In this document: positions 1 to 9,313 of the stretch, piece after piece
Numbering within the stretch: position 1 is the first letter of the stretch
Layout of the letters: each line of letters begins with the position of its first letter
From: Streptomyces sp. NBC_01351
Lineage (GTDB): Bacteria; Actinomycetota; Actinomycetes; Streptomycetales; Streptomycetaceae
Assembly (NCBI RefSeq): GCF_036237315.1
Contig: NZ_CP108356.1
Location: forward strand, 1,302,001 to 1,366,000
DNA length: 64,000 nt
Direction of reading: 5' to 3'
The notes under the pieces: model-generated
Databases searched by the model: none
Seen by the model: only the letters and a program-made list of their open reading frames with translations
What the model was told of the DNA's origin: nothing
Program-made: the position numbers and the translations under genes

Positions 1-128
1 ATCTCCTCGACGGTGGTGTTCTGGTACCCCCGCTCCAGGAACAGCCGCAGCGCGTGCTCCTGGATCGTCCGCCTGGTCTGCGCCTTCTTGCGTTCCCGCA
101 GCCCGGGCGACGTGGGGGACGTACTCAT
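1..128 (-). CDS. TetR-family regulator, N-terminus only (runs off left edge)
   Basis: Only the first 42 or so residues are inside the window. They read [17 protein letters not shown] followed by [26 protein letters not shown], the classic TetR_N start: a basic tail, helix 1 with an A-L-x-L-F pattern, then G-Y-x-N-T-T-V-E-E-I leading into the recognition helices. The ATG overlaps the stop of the upstream monooxygenase gene as ATGA, so the two are translationally coupled and co-transcribed. Two perfect inverted repeats lie before the monooxygenase (1666-1695). By family habit this protein probably binds them and represses the pair until a ligand releases it. The ligand-binding domain is outside the window. 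Confidence 0.9.
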   Translation of the reverse strand, partial: MSTSPTSPGLRERKKAQTRRTIQEHALRLFLERGYQNTTVEE

Positions 129-1654
129 GGGCCTGTCGCCTCCGGACGATCGTTGTGCCTGCTTCCTCCGCCGTTGACAAGTATGCGTTCCAGCGCCCTG
201 CCGAGAGCTTCGGGAGAGGTTCCGTGCCAGGCGAGATGGCCGTCAGGTCGAACCAGCACGACGCGCTGCCGTCCCTCCACCGCCGTGAGGGTGGTGACGC
301 GGTCCGCACCAAGGCGCCGACGGGCGACCACCTCGTGGTCGGCGCTGACCCCGGCGGGTGTGAGGAGGGCCCATCCGGTCCGCAGTTCGGCGTACAGGCG
401 GGTGGTGGTGCCGTCCTGGCGGATGCAGGATCGGTCGGGTACCCGGTCGCCTTGCAGAGGGCCGGAACCGGGGACGTGGTGGCCGGCGCCGAGCGGGCCC
501 CTTCGGTAGGTGAGGGTCAGCTGAGAGGACTTCTCCCAGAGCCGGCGCTGCACCGAAGGCCGGTTCAGCAGGGGTACGAACACGTGATCTCGCAGGGTCC
601 GCGCCAGAGCGGTCTGTCCGAGAATCATGCCCGTCATGGCGCTCGTGGACGCCAGGACCTCGCGGGCGACGGGCCTGCGTTCCGCCTCGTAGGAGTCGAG
701 CAAGCCGTCCTCGGAACGTCCGGTGGCGACGAGGGCGAGCTTCCAGGCGAGGTTCTCCGCATCCCCCAGCCCGGTGTTCATGCCCTGGCCGCCGAACGGA
801 CTGTGGATGTGCGCGGCGTCGCCGGCGAGCAGGATCTTGCCCGCTCGGTATGACGATGCCAGGCGCCGGTGGATCCGGAAGGTGGACGTCCACAGGACCT
901 CGCGCACAGCGCCCACCGGAACGCCTGCTTCTTTCTGGAGCAACTCGGTCAGCACCGTCATCGGTCCGGCGTCGGATCCGGTCGGCGCCGGGGCCATCAG
1001 CCGCCACATGTCCTCGCCCGGAAGAGGAAACACACCGAGCATCGTGTCCCCGCGCAGGCAGACCGCGACCGAGTCCCTGGGAATCGGCAGACGGGCCGTC
1101 ACATCGGCCAGCAGAAAGCGTTCGACGACAGGAACGCCCGGGAAGCCGATCCCGGCGGCCTTGCGTACGCGGCTGTGTGCGCCGTCGCATCCCACGAGCC
1201 AAGCGGCCCGCTGCTCGCCGTCGCCGAGGCGCAGAACGACCTCGTCCACCTCTTGGTGAACGTCCAGCAGCTCGCGGCCCCATTCGACCTCGACGCCGAG
1301 CGCGGCCAAGCGGTCGCGGAGCCGCGCCTCGACTTCGGACTGGGACATGAGCAGGCCGGGTCTGGTCACCAACTTCGTGGGCTGCCCCACGGGGAGTCGC
1401 GCCAATGGACTGCCGTCCACGTACGTGAGGACGTGCGCGATCGGCACGGATCGTTCCGGCAGGTCGCCGAGAGCCCCGAGGCGGTCGAGTACCTCGGCCC
1501 CCCGGGGCTGCAGACCCAGCGCTCGGGAGGTCATCGCCGGTCCGGGCGCTTTGTCCAGCACCCGGACTGCGACTCCGGCAGCCTGCAGTCCGCAGGCCAG
1601 AGCGAGTCCGGTCGGCCCGGCACCGGTCACGACGACGGTCGTCGAAGGCATCGC
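125..1654 (-). CDS. FAD-dependent aromatic monooxygenase
   Basis: About 509 aa, the usual size for the PheA/TfdB (PF01494) flavin hydroxylases that include antibiotic-modifying enzymes such as rifampicin monooxygenase. Visible features: an N-terminal GAGPTG dinucleotide-binding loop near residue 10, the GCDGAHS motif near residue 160, and [20 protein letters not shown] (the GD motif that binds the FAD ribityl chain) near residue 280. The C-terminal portion is thioredoxin-like, as in the family. ATG at 1654 is chosen because AGGTGG sits five bases upstream; GTG at 1660 is possible. It is first in an operon with tetR and is expected to hydroxylate a phenolic or polyketide-type compound with NAD(P)H and O2. 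The substrate cannot be read from the sequence. Confidence 0.88.
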   Translation of the reverse strand, partial: AMPSTTVVVTGAGPTGLALACGLQAAGVAVRVLDKAPGPAMTSRALGLQPRGAEVLDRLGALGDLPERSVPIAHVLTYVDGSPLARLPVGQPTKLVTRPGLLMSQSEVEARLRDRLAALGVEVEWGRELLDVHQEVDEVVLRLGDGEQRAAWLVGCDGAHSRVRKAAGIGFPGVPVVERFLLADVTARLPIPRDSVAVCLRGDTMLGVFPLPGEDMWRLMAPAPTGSDAGPMTVLTELLQKEAGVPVGAVREVLWTSTFRIHRRLASSYRAGKILLAGDAAHIHSPFGGQGMNTGLGDAENLAWKLALVATGRSEDGLLDSYEAERRPVAREVLASTSAMTGMILGQTALARTLRDHVFVPLLNRPSVQRRLWEKSSQLTLTYRRGPLGAGHHVPGSGPLQGDRVPDRSCIRQDGTTTRLYAELRTGWALLTPAGVSADHEVVARRRLGADRVTTLTAVEGRQRVVLVRPDGHLAWHGTSPEALGRALERILVNGGGSRHNDRPEATGP

Positions 1655-1665
1655 CACCACCTAAA

Positions 1666-1695
1666 GTTAGCAACTAACTAATGTTAGACGCTAAC
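1666..1695. promoter_or_regulatory. Tandem TetR-type operators
   Basis: Two perfect inverted repeats, GTTAGCAACTAAC (1666-1678) and GTTAGACGCTAAC (1683-1695), lie just upstream of the monooxygenase ribosome-binding site. Each has 5-bp arms and a 3-bp centre, and the centres are 17 bp apart. The spacer also pairs CTAAC (1674-1678) with GTTAG (1683-1687). Position and symmetry suit two dimers of the co-transcribed TetR protein. Confidence 0.8.
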
Positions 1696-2196
1696 GCAAA
1701 TGTCAGACTCCCGCATCCTGCAGCGGCATTAAAACGGCGTAAAGATTGCCAGCGGTCAGCAATGTGGGCAGGCCCTGGCTTGACGGAAGATGCCTCAAGA
1801 ACGGGATGGCCCAGGCGTTTGATGCCGGGCTCCGGAAACATGTGGTCACGGCAGGGGGGGAAGCGTGGACGAGTACACCGAGGCCGCTTCGGGTTCCCCG
1901 ACCCCGCTCTTCCCGGATGAACCCGGGCCGTCCCGGCGCTGCTTCGCCAGCTGACGGAAGCGGTCGGGACCGGGCAAACGAGGAATCCGGCCCAGCACGG
2001 GACGGCCGCAGTGGGGCGTCCCGGGCCGTCCGTCACTCGTGGGCAGCCCCTCCGCTCCGGCATCGCTGCCGCGCGCCACGCCGGGGATCTCGCGGACGGC
2101 GCCTTCCGGTAGCACCTCTCAACGACATACGGCGACAGCTCGGCCTCACGGCCTGGCCGCCGCCGCTCAGCTACGCACTTTCATGGGGGAGTTCTC
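1696..2196. other. Intergenic region before the flotillin gene
   Basis: No convincing gene. Open frames here have non-Streptomyces codon use. A weak inverted repeat ATTGC...GCAAT at 1745-1763, preceded by GCGTAAAG, resembles a segment at 26556-26584. The ribosome-binding site GGGGGAG (2185-2191) belongs to the downstream GTG start. Confidence 0.5.
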
Positions 2197-4266
2197 GTGG
2201 ATGCCATATCAACGGGCCTTGGCACACTCGTCATCGTCGTCATCGTCGTCGCGATCGCCGCGCTGATCGCGGTGACCCGGCTGTTCCGCAAGGTCGAGCA
2301 GGGCAAGGCCCTGATCGTCTCGAAGATGCGGAAGGTCGACGTGACCTTCACCGGGCAGGTCGTGCTGCCCGTATTGCACAAGGCCGAGGTCATGGACATC
2401 TCGGTGAAGGCCATCGAGATCTCCCGTACCGGCCGCGACGGTCTGATCTGCCAGGACAACATCCGCGCCGACATCCGGATCTCCTTCTTCGTCCGCGTCA
2501 ACAAGACTGCCGAGGACGTCATCAAGGTCGCCCAGGCCATCGGAACCGCACGGGCCAGCGACAAGGCGACCCTGCAGGAGCTGTTCAGCGCCAAGTTCTC
2601 CGAGGCGTTGAAGACCGTCGGCAAGCAGATGGACTTCACCGACCTCTACACCATGCGCGAGGAACTGCGGTCCCGGATCATCGAGATCATCGGCATCGAC
2701 CTCAACGGCTACAGCCTTGAGGACGCGGCCATCGACTACCTGGAGCAGACGCCCCTCGCGCAGCTGGACGCCGGCAACATCCTGGACGCCCAGGGCATCC
2801 GCAAGATCACCGAGCTGACGGCCATCGAGAACGTCCGTACCAACGAGTTCCGCCAGCACGAGCAGAAGGAGATCACCCGGCAGAACGTCGACGCCCGCGA
2901 GGCCATCCTGGAGCTGGAGCGCCGACAGGCCGACGCCGAGACCAAGCAGCGCCGGGAGATCGAGACCGTGCGGGCCCGCGAGGAAGCCGAGACGGCCCGC
3001 GTGGTGGAGGAGGAGCGCCTGCGGGCGCAGGGAGCCTTCCTCAAGACGGAGGAGCAGCTCGGCATCCAGCGGGAGAACCAGGCCCGCGAGGTGGCCGTGG
3101 CGCAGAAGAACCGTGAGCGGGTCATCGCCATCGAGAACGAGCGCATCGAGAAGGACCGGCAGCTGGAGGTCATCGCGCGGGAGCGGGAAACGGAGCTGAC
3201 GCGGATCTCCGCCGACAAGGAGGTCGAGATCCAGAAGCGGGACATCGCCGAGGTCGTGCGCGAACGCGTCGCGGTGGACCGGACGGTCGCCGAGCAGGAG
3301 GAGTCCATCAAGCGGCTCCGGACGGTCGAGGAGGCGGAGCGCACCCGGCAGGCCGTGGTCATCGCCGCCGAGGCCGAGGCCCAGGAGAGGCTCGTCAAGG
3401 ACATCAAGGCCGCCGAGGCGGCCGAGCAGGCGGCCGTCCACCGGGCGGCGGAGGAGCTCACCCTCGCCGAGGCCCGCAACAAGACAGCCGACCTCGACGC
3501 CCGCGCCAAGATCCGTCTGGCCGAGGGTATCCAAGCGGAGGCCGCCGCCGAGGGCCTGGCCGCGGTCGCCGTACGGGAGAAGGAAGCGGACGCGATCGAG
3601 AAGGCCGGCCGGGCCGAGGCCGGGGCCACGACGGCGCGGCTGAAGGCGGAGGCCGACGGCGCCCGCGAGATGGCACTGGCCGAGGCGACCGCGATCGGCG
3701 AGAAGCTGAAGGCGGAGGCCGAGGGCCTGACCGAGAAGGCGGCGGCGATGGCCGCCCTCGACGAAGCATCGCGCACCCACGAGGAGTACCGGCTGCGGCT
3801 GGAGGCCGAAAAGGAGATCCGGCTCGCCGGCCTCGACGTGCAGCGGCACGTCGCGGAAGCCCAGGCCACCGTGCTCGCGACAGGGCTGGAGAGCGCCGAC
3901 ATCAACATCATCGGCGGCGAGTCGGTGTTCTTCGACCGGATCGTCGGGGCGATGTCGATGGGGCGCGCCGTGGACGGATTCATGGACAACTCCCAGACCG
4001 CAAAGGCACTGGCGGAGCCCTGGCTGGACGGCTCCGGATCCTTCACCGGGGACCTGACCAAGGTGCTCGGCTCGGTCTCCACATCCGACGTGCAGAACCT
4101 GACCGTGTCCGCCCTGCTGATGAAGCTCATGCCCGCCGGATCGGGGCAGCTGGACGAGCTGATCGCCAAGGCCCGGCAACTGGGCCTGGCCGACATGCCC
4201 GTGAGCGGGCTCACCGATGCCCTCACCACTGCCAACGGCGCCGTCAACGGCACCGCCAAGAGCTGA
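2197..4266 (+). CDS. Flotillin-like SPFH/Band 7 membrane protein
   Basis: 689 aa from a GTG with GGGGGAG five bases upstream. One membrane segment (about residues 8-27, Val/Ile/Ala-rich) is followed by an SPFH/Band 7 domain (about 28-190; KVEQGKALIV, DNIRADIRISFFVRV, LEDAAIDYL). A very long Glu/Arg/Ala-rich coiled coil (about 200-560) with repeated AEA motifs follows, then a flotillin-like C-terminal segment (NIIGGESVFFDRIVGAMS). Flotillins form oligomeric scaffolds on the inner face of the membrane and organise fluid microdomains. The next gene, on the same strand, is a giant AAA+ ATPase, and the two probably act together. At 689 aa it is longer than typical bacterial FloT (about 500 aa) and closer to YqiK-type proteins. 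Confidence 0.92.
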   Translation: MDAISTGLGTLVIVVIVVAIAALIAVTRLFRKVEQGKALIVSKMRKVDVTFTGQVVLPVLHKAEVMDISVKAIEISRTGRDGLICQDNIRADIRISFFVRVNKTAEDVIKVAQAIGTARASDKATLQELFSAKFSEALKTVGKQMDFTDLYTMREELRSRIIEIIGIDLNGYSLEDAAIDYLEQTPLAQLDAGNILDAQGIRKITELTAIENVRTNEFRQHEQKEITRQNVDAREAILELERRQADAETKQRREIETVRAREEAETARVVEEERLRAQGAFLKTEEQLGIQRENQAREVAVAQKNRERVIAIENERIEKDRQLEVIARERETELTRISADKEVEIQKRDIAEVVRERVAVDRTVAEQEESIKRLRTVEEAERTRQAVVIAAEAEAQERLVKDIKAAEAAEQAAVHRAAEELTLAEARNKTADLDARAKIRLAEGIQAEAAAEGLAAVAVREKEADAIEKAGRAEAGATTARLKAEADGAREMALAEATAIGEKLKAEAEGLTEKAAAMAALDEASRTHEEYRLRLEAEKEIRLAGLDVQRHVAEAQATVLATGLESADINIIGGESVFFDRIVGAMSMGRAVDGFMDNSQTAKALAEPWLDGSGSFTGDLTKVLGSVSTSDVQNLTVSALLMKLMPAGSGQLDELIAKARQLGLADMPVSGLTDALTTANGAVNGTAKS

Positions 4267-4288
4267 CCGACACGGGGGTGCGGTCAGG

Positions 4289-4329
4289 GGTTGCGGAGCC
4301 GCCGCGGAGGGGGCGGCGGCTCCGCAACC
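4289..4329 (+). terminator. 17-bp hairpin between flotillin and ATPase genes
   Basis: GGTTGCGGAGCCGCCGC (4289-4305) and its exact reverse complement (4313-4329) enclose a 7-nt loop. It lies entirely between the two genes and has no T tract, as is common for Streptomyces terminators. It could attenuate transcription into the ATPase gene or protect the upstream mRNA end. Confidence 0.7.
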
Positions 4330-4364
4330 GCGTCACCGCCTTGAACGACGAGGAGCTGGACCAG

Positions 4365-7300
4365 ATGACCACGGCCACGAGCACGGTCAGGGCGACGGAG
4401 CCGGAGACGGTCTCCGAAACGAACGCCGGACTGGACGCCGGGACGTACGGGGTGCTGCGCGACCGGCTCACGGCCCAGGCCGCAGAGCTCACCCGCCGCA
4501 CCGAGACGCTGAACAAGGCCAGAATCGAGGAGTTCGGCTCCACCGGGCTCGTGCTCTCGGGATCCGGGCGTTTGCGCACCGAGGAGAGCAGGACGGCCCG
4601 CGACATCGTCGCGGTCGGAGACGTCCTCCTCTTCGGCTGCAACGGTGCCGCTTCCACCGGTCCGGATCGGGCCGTCTCCGACGTTCTGGCCCTCTACGAC
4701 CGCGATTTCAACCCGCTCCCCGCCGACGCGGCCCCCGGCCTGCTCGACGACCCGGAATTCGTCAGGGAGTTCACCGCGCTCCACCGGTACTACCGGGGTG
4801 CGCGCCTGCTCCAGCTGCGCCGGGTGGACGGCAAGCTGCTGGCCGTGTTCCGGACCGGGGAGCAGGCCGAGGACATCCGCGTCCTGCGCTGGTCGCTCAC
4901 CCCGGACGGTCAGGCCCGGTTCCTGGACGCCCGTGGCGAGCGCGATCACGTACTCCCGGCGGCGCACGAGGTGAAGTGGCAGGAGACCACCCGGGAGGAC
5001 CACGTCCAGGGCCGCCATCCGCACGTCTCCATCGACGGCCGCCTCTTCGTCTCGACAGTGGGCGGCGCGCTCACGGTGAAGACCGACAACGACACAGAAA
5101 CGGACGAGGGCGTCCACCGCGAGCCCGTCGATGAGCCGCTCCAGTCCCTGGCCGATGCCGACATCGCACACGCCTCTGTCGGCCCGCTGATCCTGCTCCG
5201 GATCCGCCCGTACAAGGAGCAGACGCGACGCCACCTGGTCTTCAACTCCGTGACGGGCACGGTGGTCCGGCTCGACGGCATCGGGCAGTCCTGCCGGCGG
5301 CTGCCGGACGACGAGGGCATCGTCTTTCCCGGTGGCTACTGCCTCGGCTCCGGCACCGTCCGGACCTTCGACCCGGCGGTCGCGGACCCGACCGGCCTGG
5401 AGTTCGAGCGGACCTTCCGCGCCCCCAACGGCGAAGACGTGCTGTTCGCCTTCCACGCCCGCTCCGAGGGACGCACCCTGCTGCTCCCGTACAACGTGAT
5501 CCGCAAGGAGGTCGCCGCGCCGATCTCCTGCCACGGCCACGCCCTGTTCGACGACGGAGCCCTCGTCGTCCTGCGGGCCGTTGCGAACGAGCCGGCTCGA
5601 ACGCACCCGGTGCAGACCTGGCAGACCCCCTTCACCTCCGACACCCACCCCTCCCCCGCCGGAAGCGGCTCGCTCGGCCGGATCGGCAACGCCGACCTGG
5701 TCCGGGGCATCGCCGACTGCCTGGCTGTCGCACGACAGGCCTCCGAGACCGGATCAGCACCCCGCGGACCGCTGTACGAGGCGCTGCTCTCCGCCTGCGT
5801 CAAGGCCGCCGACCGGCACCCCTGGCTGGGCGACACGGAGGCCGGCGAGCTGCGTGGCGCGCTGGAGGCGGTACGGGCCACCGCACAGCAGGTCCTCGAC
5901 GAGTTCGAGTCCGTCACCGCCCTCACCCGGCAGGCGGCCGACGCCCTCGCGGAGTCCGCCCGGAACATCGCCCGGCTGGTGCGCCGCGCCCGTAGCGAGT
6001 CCCCGGCCACTGCCGAGGAGTGGATCGAGCGCATCGCCGAACTGCGCCGGGCCCATGGACACCTGCTCACGCTCGGCGATATGCGGTACGCCGACACCAG
6101 CGCCATCGAAGCCCTGAGCCATGACGTGGCATCGGACATCGCCGCTGCCGGGCAGCGCGCCGTGGCCTTCCTCTCGCGTGAGGACGTCTTCGACGCGCAT
6201 GTGGACGAGGCCGAACAGCTCGCCGTCGACGCCGGGGCGGTCCCCACCGTCGCCGAGACCGCTCCCCTCCGGGAACGTCTGGAGGAGCGGAGCTTCGGCC
6301 TTCAGTCCCTTGCCGAGGTGGTCGCCGACCTGGACATCGGCGACGCGACCGTCCGCACCGCCATCCTGGCGCGCATCTCCGAGGTGCTCGCCGCAGCGAA
6401 CCGGGCCCTCGCCGCGCTCGCATCCCGCCGCCGAGAACTGCTCGACATCGAAGGGCGCGCCGGGTTCACGGCGGAGTTCGCGCTGTTGGGCCAAGCCGTC
6501 ACCGGCGCCCTCGCGGCGGCCGGCACCCCCGAGGAGTGCGCGTCCCAACTCGCCCGTTTGCTACTTCGGTTGGAGAACCTGGAGGCGCGCTACGCGGAGC
6601 ACGACGGGTTCCTGACCGAGATCGCCGGGAAGCGAGCCGAGGTCCACGACGCGTTCTCCGCCCGCCGGCAGACGCTCCAGGACGCCCGCGCCCGACGTGC
6701 CGAGGCCCTCGCCGACTCCGCGCGCCGTGTGCTGGAGACGGTCTCCCGCCGGGTGACGACGCTGGACAGCGCCGACGAGATCCACACGTACTTCGCCTCC
6801 GACCCGATGGTGAGCAGGGTCCGGCGCATGGCCGACGAACTACGCGAACTCGGCGATGCCGTCCGGGCGGAGGAGCTGACGGGTCTGCTCTCGGCCGCAC
6901 GGCAGGAAGCGGGGCGCGCGCTGCGCGACCGTACGGAGCTGTTCGCCGACGGCGGCGAGACGATTCGCCTCGGCCGGCACCGGTTCGCGGTCACCCGGCA
7001 GTCCACCGAGCTGACCCTCGTACCGCACGGGGACGGCCTGGCCTTCGCGCTCACCGGCACCGACTACCGCCGCCCGGTCACCGATCCGCAGTTCGCCGCC
7101 ACCCGGCCGTACTGGGACCGGCTGCTGCCGTCCGAGTCGGCCGTGGTCTACCGCGCAGAGTACCTGGCGGCCCGGCTGCTGGCCGAACACGGCAGCGCGG
7201 CTCTCACCGCTTCCGACCTGGATGCCCTCGTCCGTCAGGCAGCCGAGGCCGCGTACGACGAGGGCTACGAGCGCGGAGTGCACGACCACGACGCCGCCGC

Positions 7301-9299
7301 CATCCTGCGCGTGCTGCTGCGCCTGCACGAGAGCGCCGGGCTGCTGCGCTACCCGGCCCGGGACCGGGCGGCCGCCGCACTGTTCTGGGCACACGGCACG
7401 ACCGCCGAGGAGCGCGCCTCCCTCACCCGCCGCGCCGCCTCCCTGGCCCGGGCACGCGACACCTTCGGGCCCAGTGCGGCGCTCGACGCCCTCCGAGGCG
7501 AACTAGCCCAGGCCATAACGGCTTTCGCTCTCGACACGGCCGCGGCGGCTCGCTCCGCCGAGTACCTCTTCGAAGAACTGGCCTGTGAACCGGCCGGGTT
7601 CGCCGTTTCCGCCGCGGCCCACACTTTCCTCGACAAGTTCCGCCGCAGCGTGGGCGCCTCGCCCTATGACGAGGACCTCACCGCCCTCCCGGACCTCGCC
7701 GCCCGCAGCCAGCTCGTCGAAGGCTGGCTCACGTCCTACGCGGCGGCCTGCGGCGAGGACATCGACGACGGCGACATCGCCGAGGCCGTCGCCGTCGAGC
7801 TGTGCACCGGCCTGGACCGCTACGAGGCCGCCGGCGCCACCATCGCGACCGTATCCGGGCTGCTCGGCGCCCACCCTCGGATTAGCGGACGTTCCCTCGT
7901 CCTGCGCCTGGACGAATTCCTCGCCCGCAACGCCGACTTCGCCGCGCAGGACGTCCCGGGCTTCCGTGCCTACCAGCGGCAGCGCGGCGTCCTCACGGCG
8001 GCCGAGAACGAGCGGCTCCGGATCGATTCACACCGTCCGCGGGTCATGTCCTCCTTCGTCCGCAATCGGCTGGTCGACGAGGTGTACCTCCCCCTGATCG
8101 GTGACAACCTCGCCAAGCAGATCGGAGCGGCCGGGGCCGACAAGCGCACGGACAGCAGCGGGCTGTTGATGCTCATCTCACCGCCCGGATACGGCAAGAC
8201 GACCCTCGTCGAGTACGTCGCCGAGCGCCTTGGGCTGCTCCTGATCAAGATCGACGGTCCTTCCCTCGGGCACGGCACGACCTCCCTCGACCCTGAGGCT
8301 GCCCCGGATGCCACGGCCCGGCGCGAGCTGGAGAAGATCGCCTTCGCACTACAGGCCGGCAACAACGTGATGCTCTACCTGGACGACATCCAGCACACCT
8401 CGCCCGAACTGCTCCAGAAGTTCATCCCGCTGTGCGACACGACCCGTACGCTGGACGGCCGCGACCTGCGCGGCAAGCGGTTCGCCGTCTGCATGGCCGG
8501 CAACCCGTACACCGAGTCCGGGCAGCGCTTCCGCGTCCCCGACATGCTCGCCAATCGCGCCGACGTCTGGAACCTGGGCGACGTCCTCACGGGGAAGGAC
8601 GACGCCTTCGCGCTCAGCTTCGTCGAGAACGCACTCACTTCCAACCCGGTCCTGGCTCCGCTCGCCGGGCGCGACCGCGCGGACCTGGAGCTCCTCGTCC
8701 GCCTCGCCGACGGGGACCCCGCCGCCGGCCGTGACCGGCTCGCCCACCCCTATCCCTCGGCCGAGTTGGACCAGATCCTCGCCGTGCTGCGTCACCTCCT
8801 CACCGCGCGGACGACGGTCCTGGCGGTCAACGCCGCCTACATCGCCTCCGCGGCCCAGAGCGAGGCGAGCCGAACCGAACCGCCGTTCCGGCTCCAGGGC
8901 TCCTACCGCAACATGAACAAGATCGCGGCCCGGCTCTCGCTGGTCATGAACGATGCCGAGCTGACCGCTCTCGTCGACGACCACTACGCGGCAGAGGCCC
9001 AGACCCTCACCACCGAGGCTGAGGCCAACCGCCTCAAGCTCGCCGCCCTGCGCGGCACCCTCACCCCGGAGCAGGAGGCCCGCTGGGCCGCGGTCACCGC
9101 CTCCTACGTCCGGGGCCAGGCCCTCGGAGGCCGGGACGACGACCCGCTGACCCGGGCGGTCGCCGCACTCGGCCTGCTCGCCGACCGGGTCGCCGCTGTG
9201 GAGGGCGCCATCACCCGGGCGACGGACCCGCGCCACCTGCTCGCCCTCCCGGGCGGCCGGCACGCTGCCCGGGAGGGCGACCACGGTCTACGGGGGTGA
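4365..9299 (+). CDS. Giant AAA+ ATPase (DUF3686-type, 'DNA repair ATPase')
   Basis: 1644 aa from ATG 4365, which has GAGGAG about nine bases upstream; an earlier in-frame start would sit inside the intergenic hairpin. The N-terminal part (about 1-480) is beta-rich with repeated short strands. The middle (about 480-1230) is alpha-helical with Ala/Glu/Arg-rich coiled-coil stretches. The C-terminal AAA+ module has Walker A SPPGYGKTT (about residue 1275) and Walker B NVMLYLDDIQ (about 1335), followed by a sensor-like region (FAVCMAGNPYTESG). This matches remembered DUF3686 (PF12458) proteins, labelled DNA repair ATPases mainly by annotation transfer. Pairing with a flotillin suggests a membrane-linked remodelling role. 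The stop lies 12 bp from the stop of the convergent K+ channel gene. Confidence 0.8.
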   Translation: MTTATSTVRATEPETVSETNAGLDAGTYGVLRDRLTAQAAELTRRTETLNKARIEEFGSTGLVLSGSGRLRTEESRTARDIVAVGDVLLFGCNGAASTGPDRAVSDVLALYDRDFNPLPADAAPGLLDDPEFVREFTALHRYYRGARLLQLRRVDGKLLAVFRTGEQAEDIRVLRWSLTPDGQARFLDARGERDHVLPAAHEVKWQETTREDHVQGRHPHVSIDGRLFVSTVGGALTVKTDNDTETDEGVHREPVDEPLQSLADADIAHASVGPLILLRIRPYKEQTRRHLVFNSVTGTVVRLDGIGQSCRRLPDDEGIVFPGGYCLGSGTVRTFDPAVADPTGLEFERTFRAPNGEDVLFAFHARSEGRTLLLPYNVIRKEVAAPISCHGHALFDDGALVVLRAVANEPARTHPVQTWQTPFTSDTHPSPAGSGSLGRIGNADLVRGIADCLAVARQASETGSAPRGPLYEALLSACVKAADRHPWLGDTEAGELRGALEAVRATAQQVLDEFESVTALTRQAADALAESARNIARLVRRARSESPATAEEWIERIAELRRAHGHLLTLGDMRYADTSAIEALSHDVASDIAAAGQRAVAFLSREDVFDAHVDEAEQLAVDAGAVPTVAETAPLRERLEERSFGLQSLAEVVADLDIGDATVRTAILARISEVLAAANRALAALASRRRELLDIEGRAGFTAEFALLGQAVTGALAAAGTPEECASQLARLLLRLENLEARYAEHDGFLTEIAGKRAEVHDAFSARRQTLQDARARRAEALADSARRVLETVSRRVTTLDSADEIHTYFASDPMVSRVRRMADELRELGDAVRAEELTGLLSAARQEAGRALRDRTELFADGGETIRLGRHRFAVTRQSTELTLVPHGDGLAFALTGTDYRRPVTDPQFAATRPYWDRLLPSESAVVYRAEYLAARLLAEHGSAALTASDLDALVRQAAEAAYDEGYERGVHDHDAAAILRVLLRLHESAGLLRYPARDRAAAALFWAHGTTAEERASLTRRAASLARARDTFGPSAALDALRGELAQAITAFALDTAAAARSAEYLFEELACEPAGFAVSAAAHTFLDKFRRSVGASPYDEDLTALPDLAARSQLVEGWLTSYAAACGEDIDDGDIAEAVAVELCTGLDRYEAAGATIATVSGLLGAHPRISGRSLVLRLDEFLARNADFAAQDVPGFRAYQRQRGVLTAAENERLRIDSHRPRVMSSFVRNRLVDEVYLPLIGDNLAKQIGAAGADKRTDSSGLLMLISPPGYGKTTLVEYVAERLGLLLIKIDGPSLGHGTTSLDPEAAPDATARRELEKIAFALQAGNNVMLYLDDIQHTSPELLQKFIPLCDTTRTLDGRDLRGKRFAVCMAGNPYTESGQRFRVPDMLANRADVWNLGDVLTGKDDAFALSFVENALTSNPVLAPLAGRDRADLELLVRLADGDPAAGRDRLAHPYPSAELDQILAVLRHLLTARTTVLAVNAAYIASAAQSEASRTEPPFRLQGSYRNMNKIAARLSLVMNDAELTALVDDHYAAEAQTLTTEAEANRLKLAALRGTLTPEQEARWAAVTASYVRGQALGGRDDDPLTRAVAALGLLADRVAAVEGAITRATDPRHLLALPGGRHAAREGDHGLRG

Positions 9300-9313
9300 A
9301 GGCGGGACGGTCA

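Noticed and set aside
1674..2063. A minus-strand 129-codon gene between the monooxygenase and the flotillin
   Set aside because: It would overlap the operator region, has atypical codon use and no recognisable domain.
3458..3769. Antisense small frame inside the flotillin coiled coil
   Set aside because: Arg/Pro/Ser low-complexity shadow of the Glu/Ala-rich coiled-coil codons.
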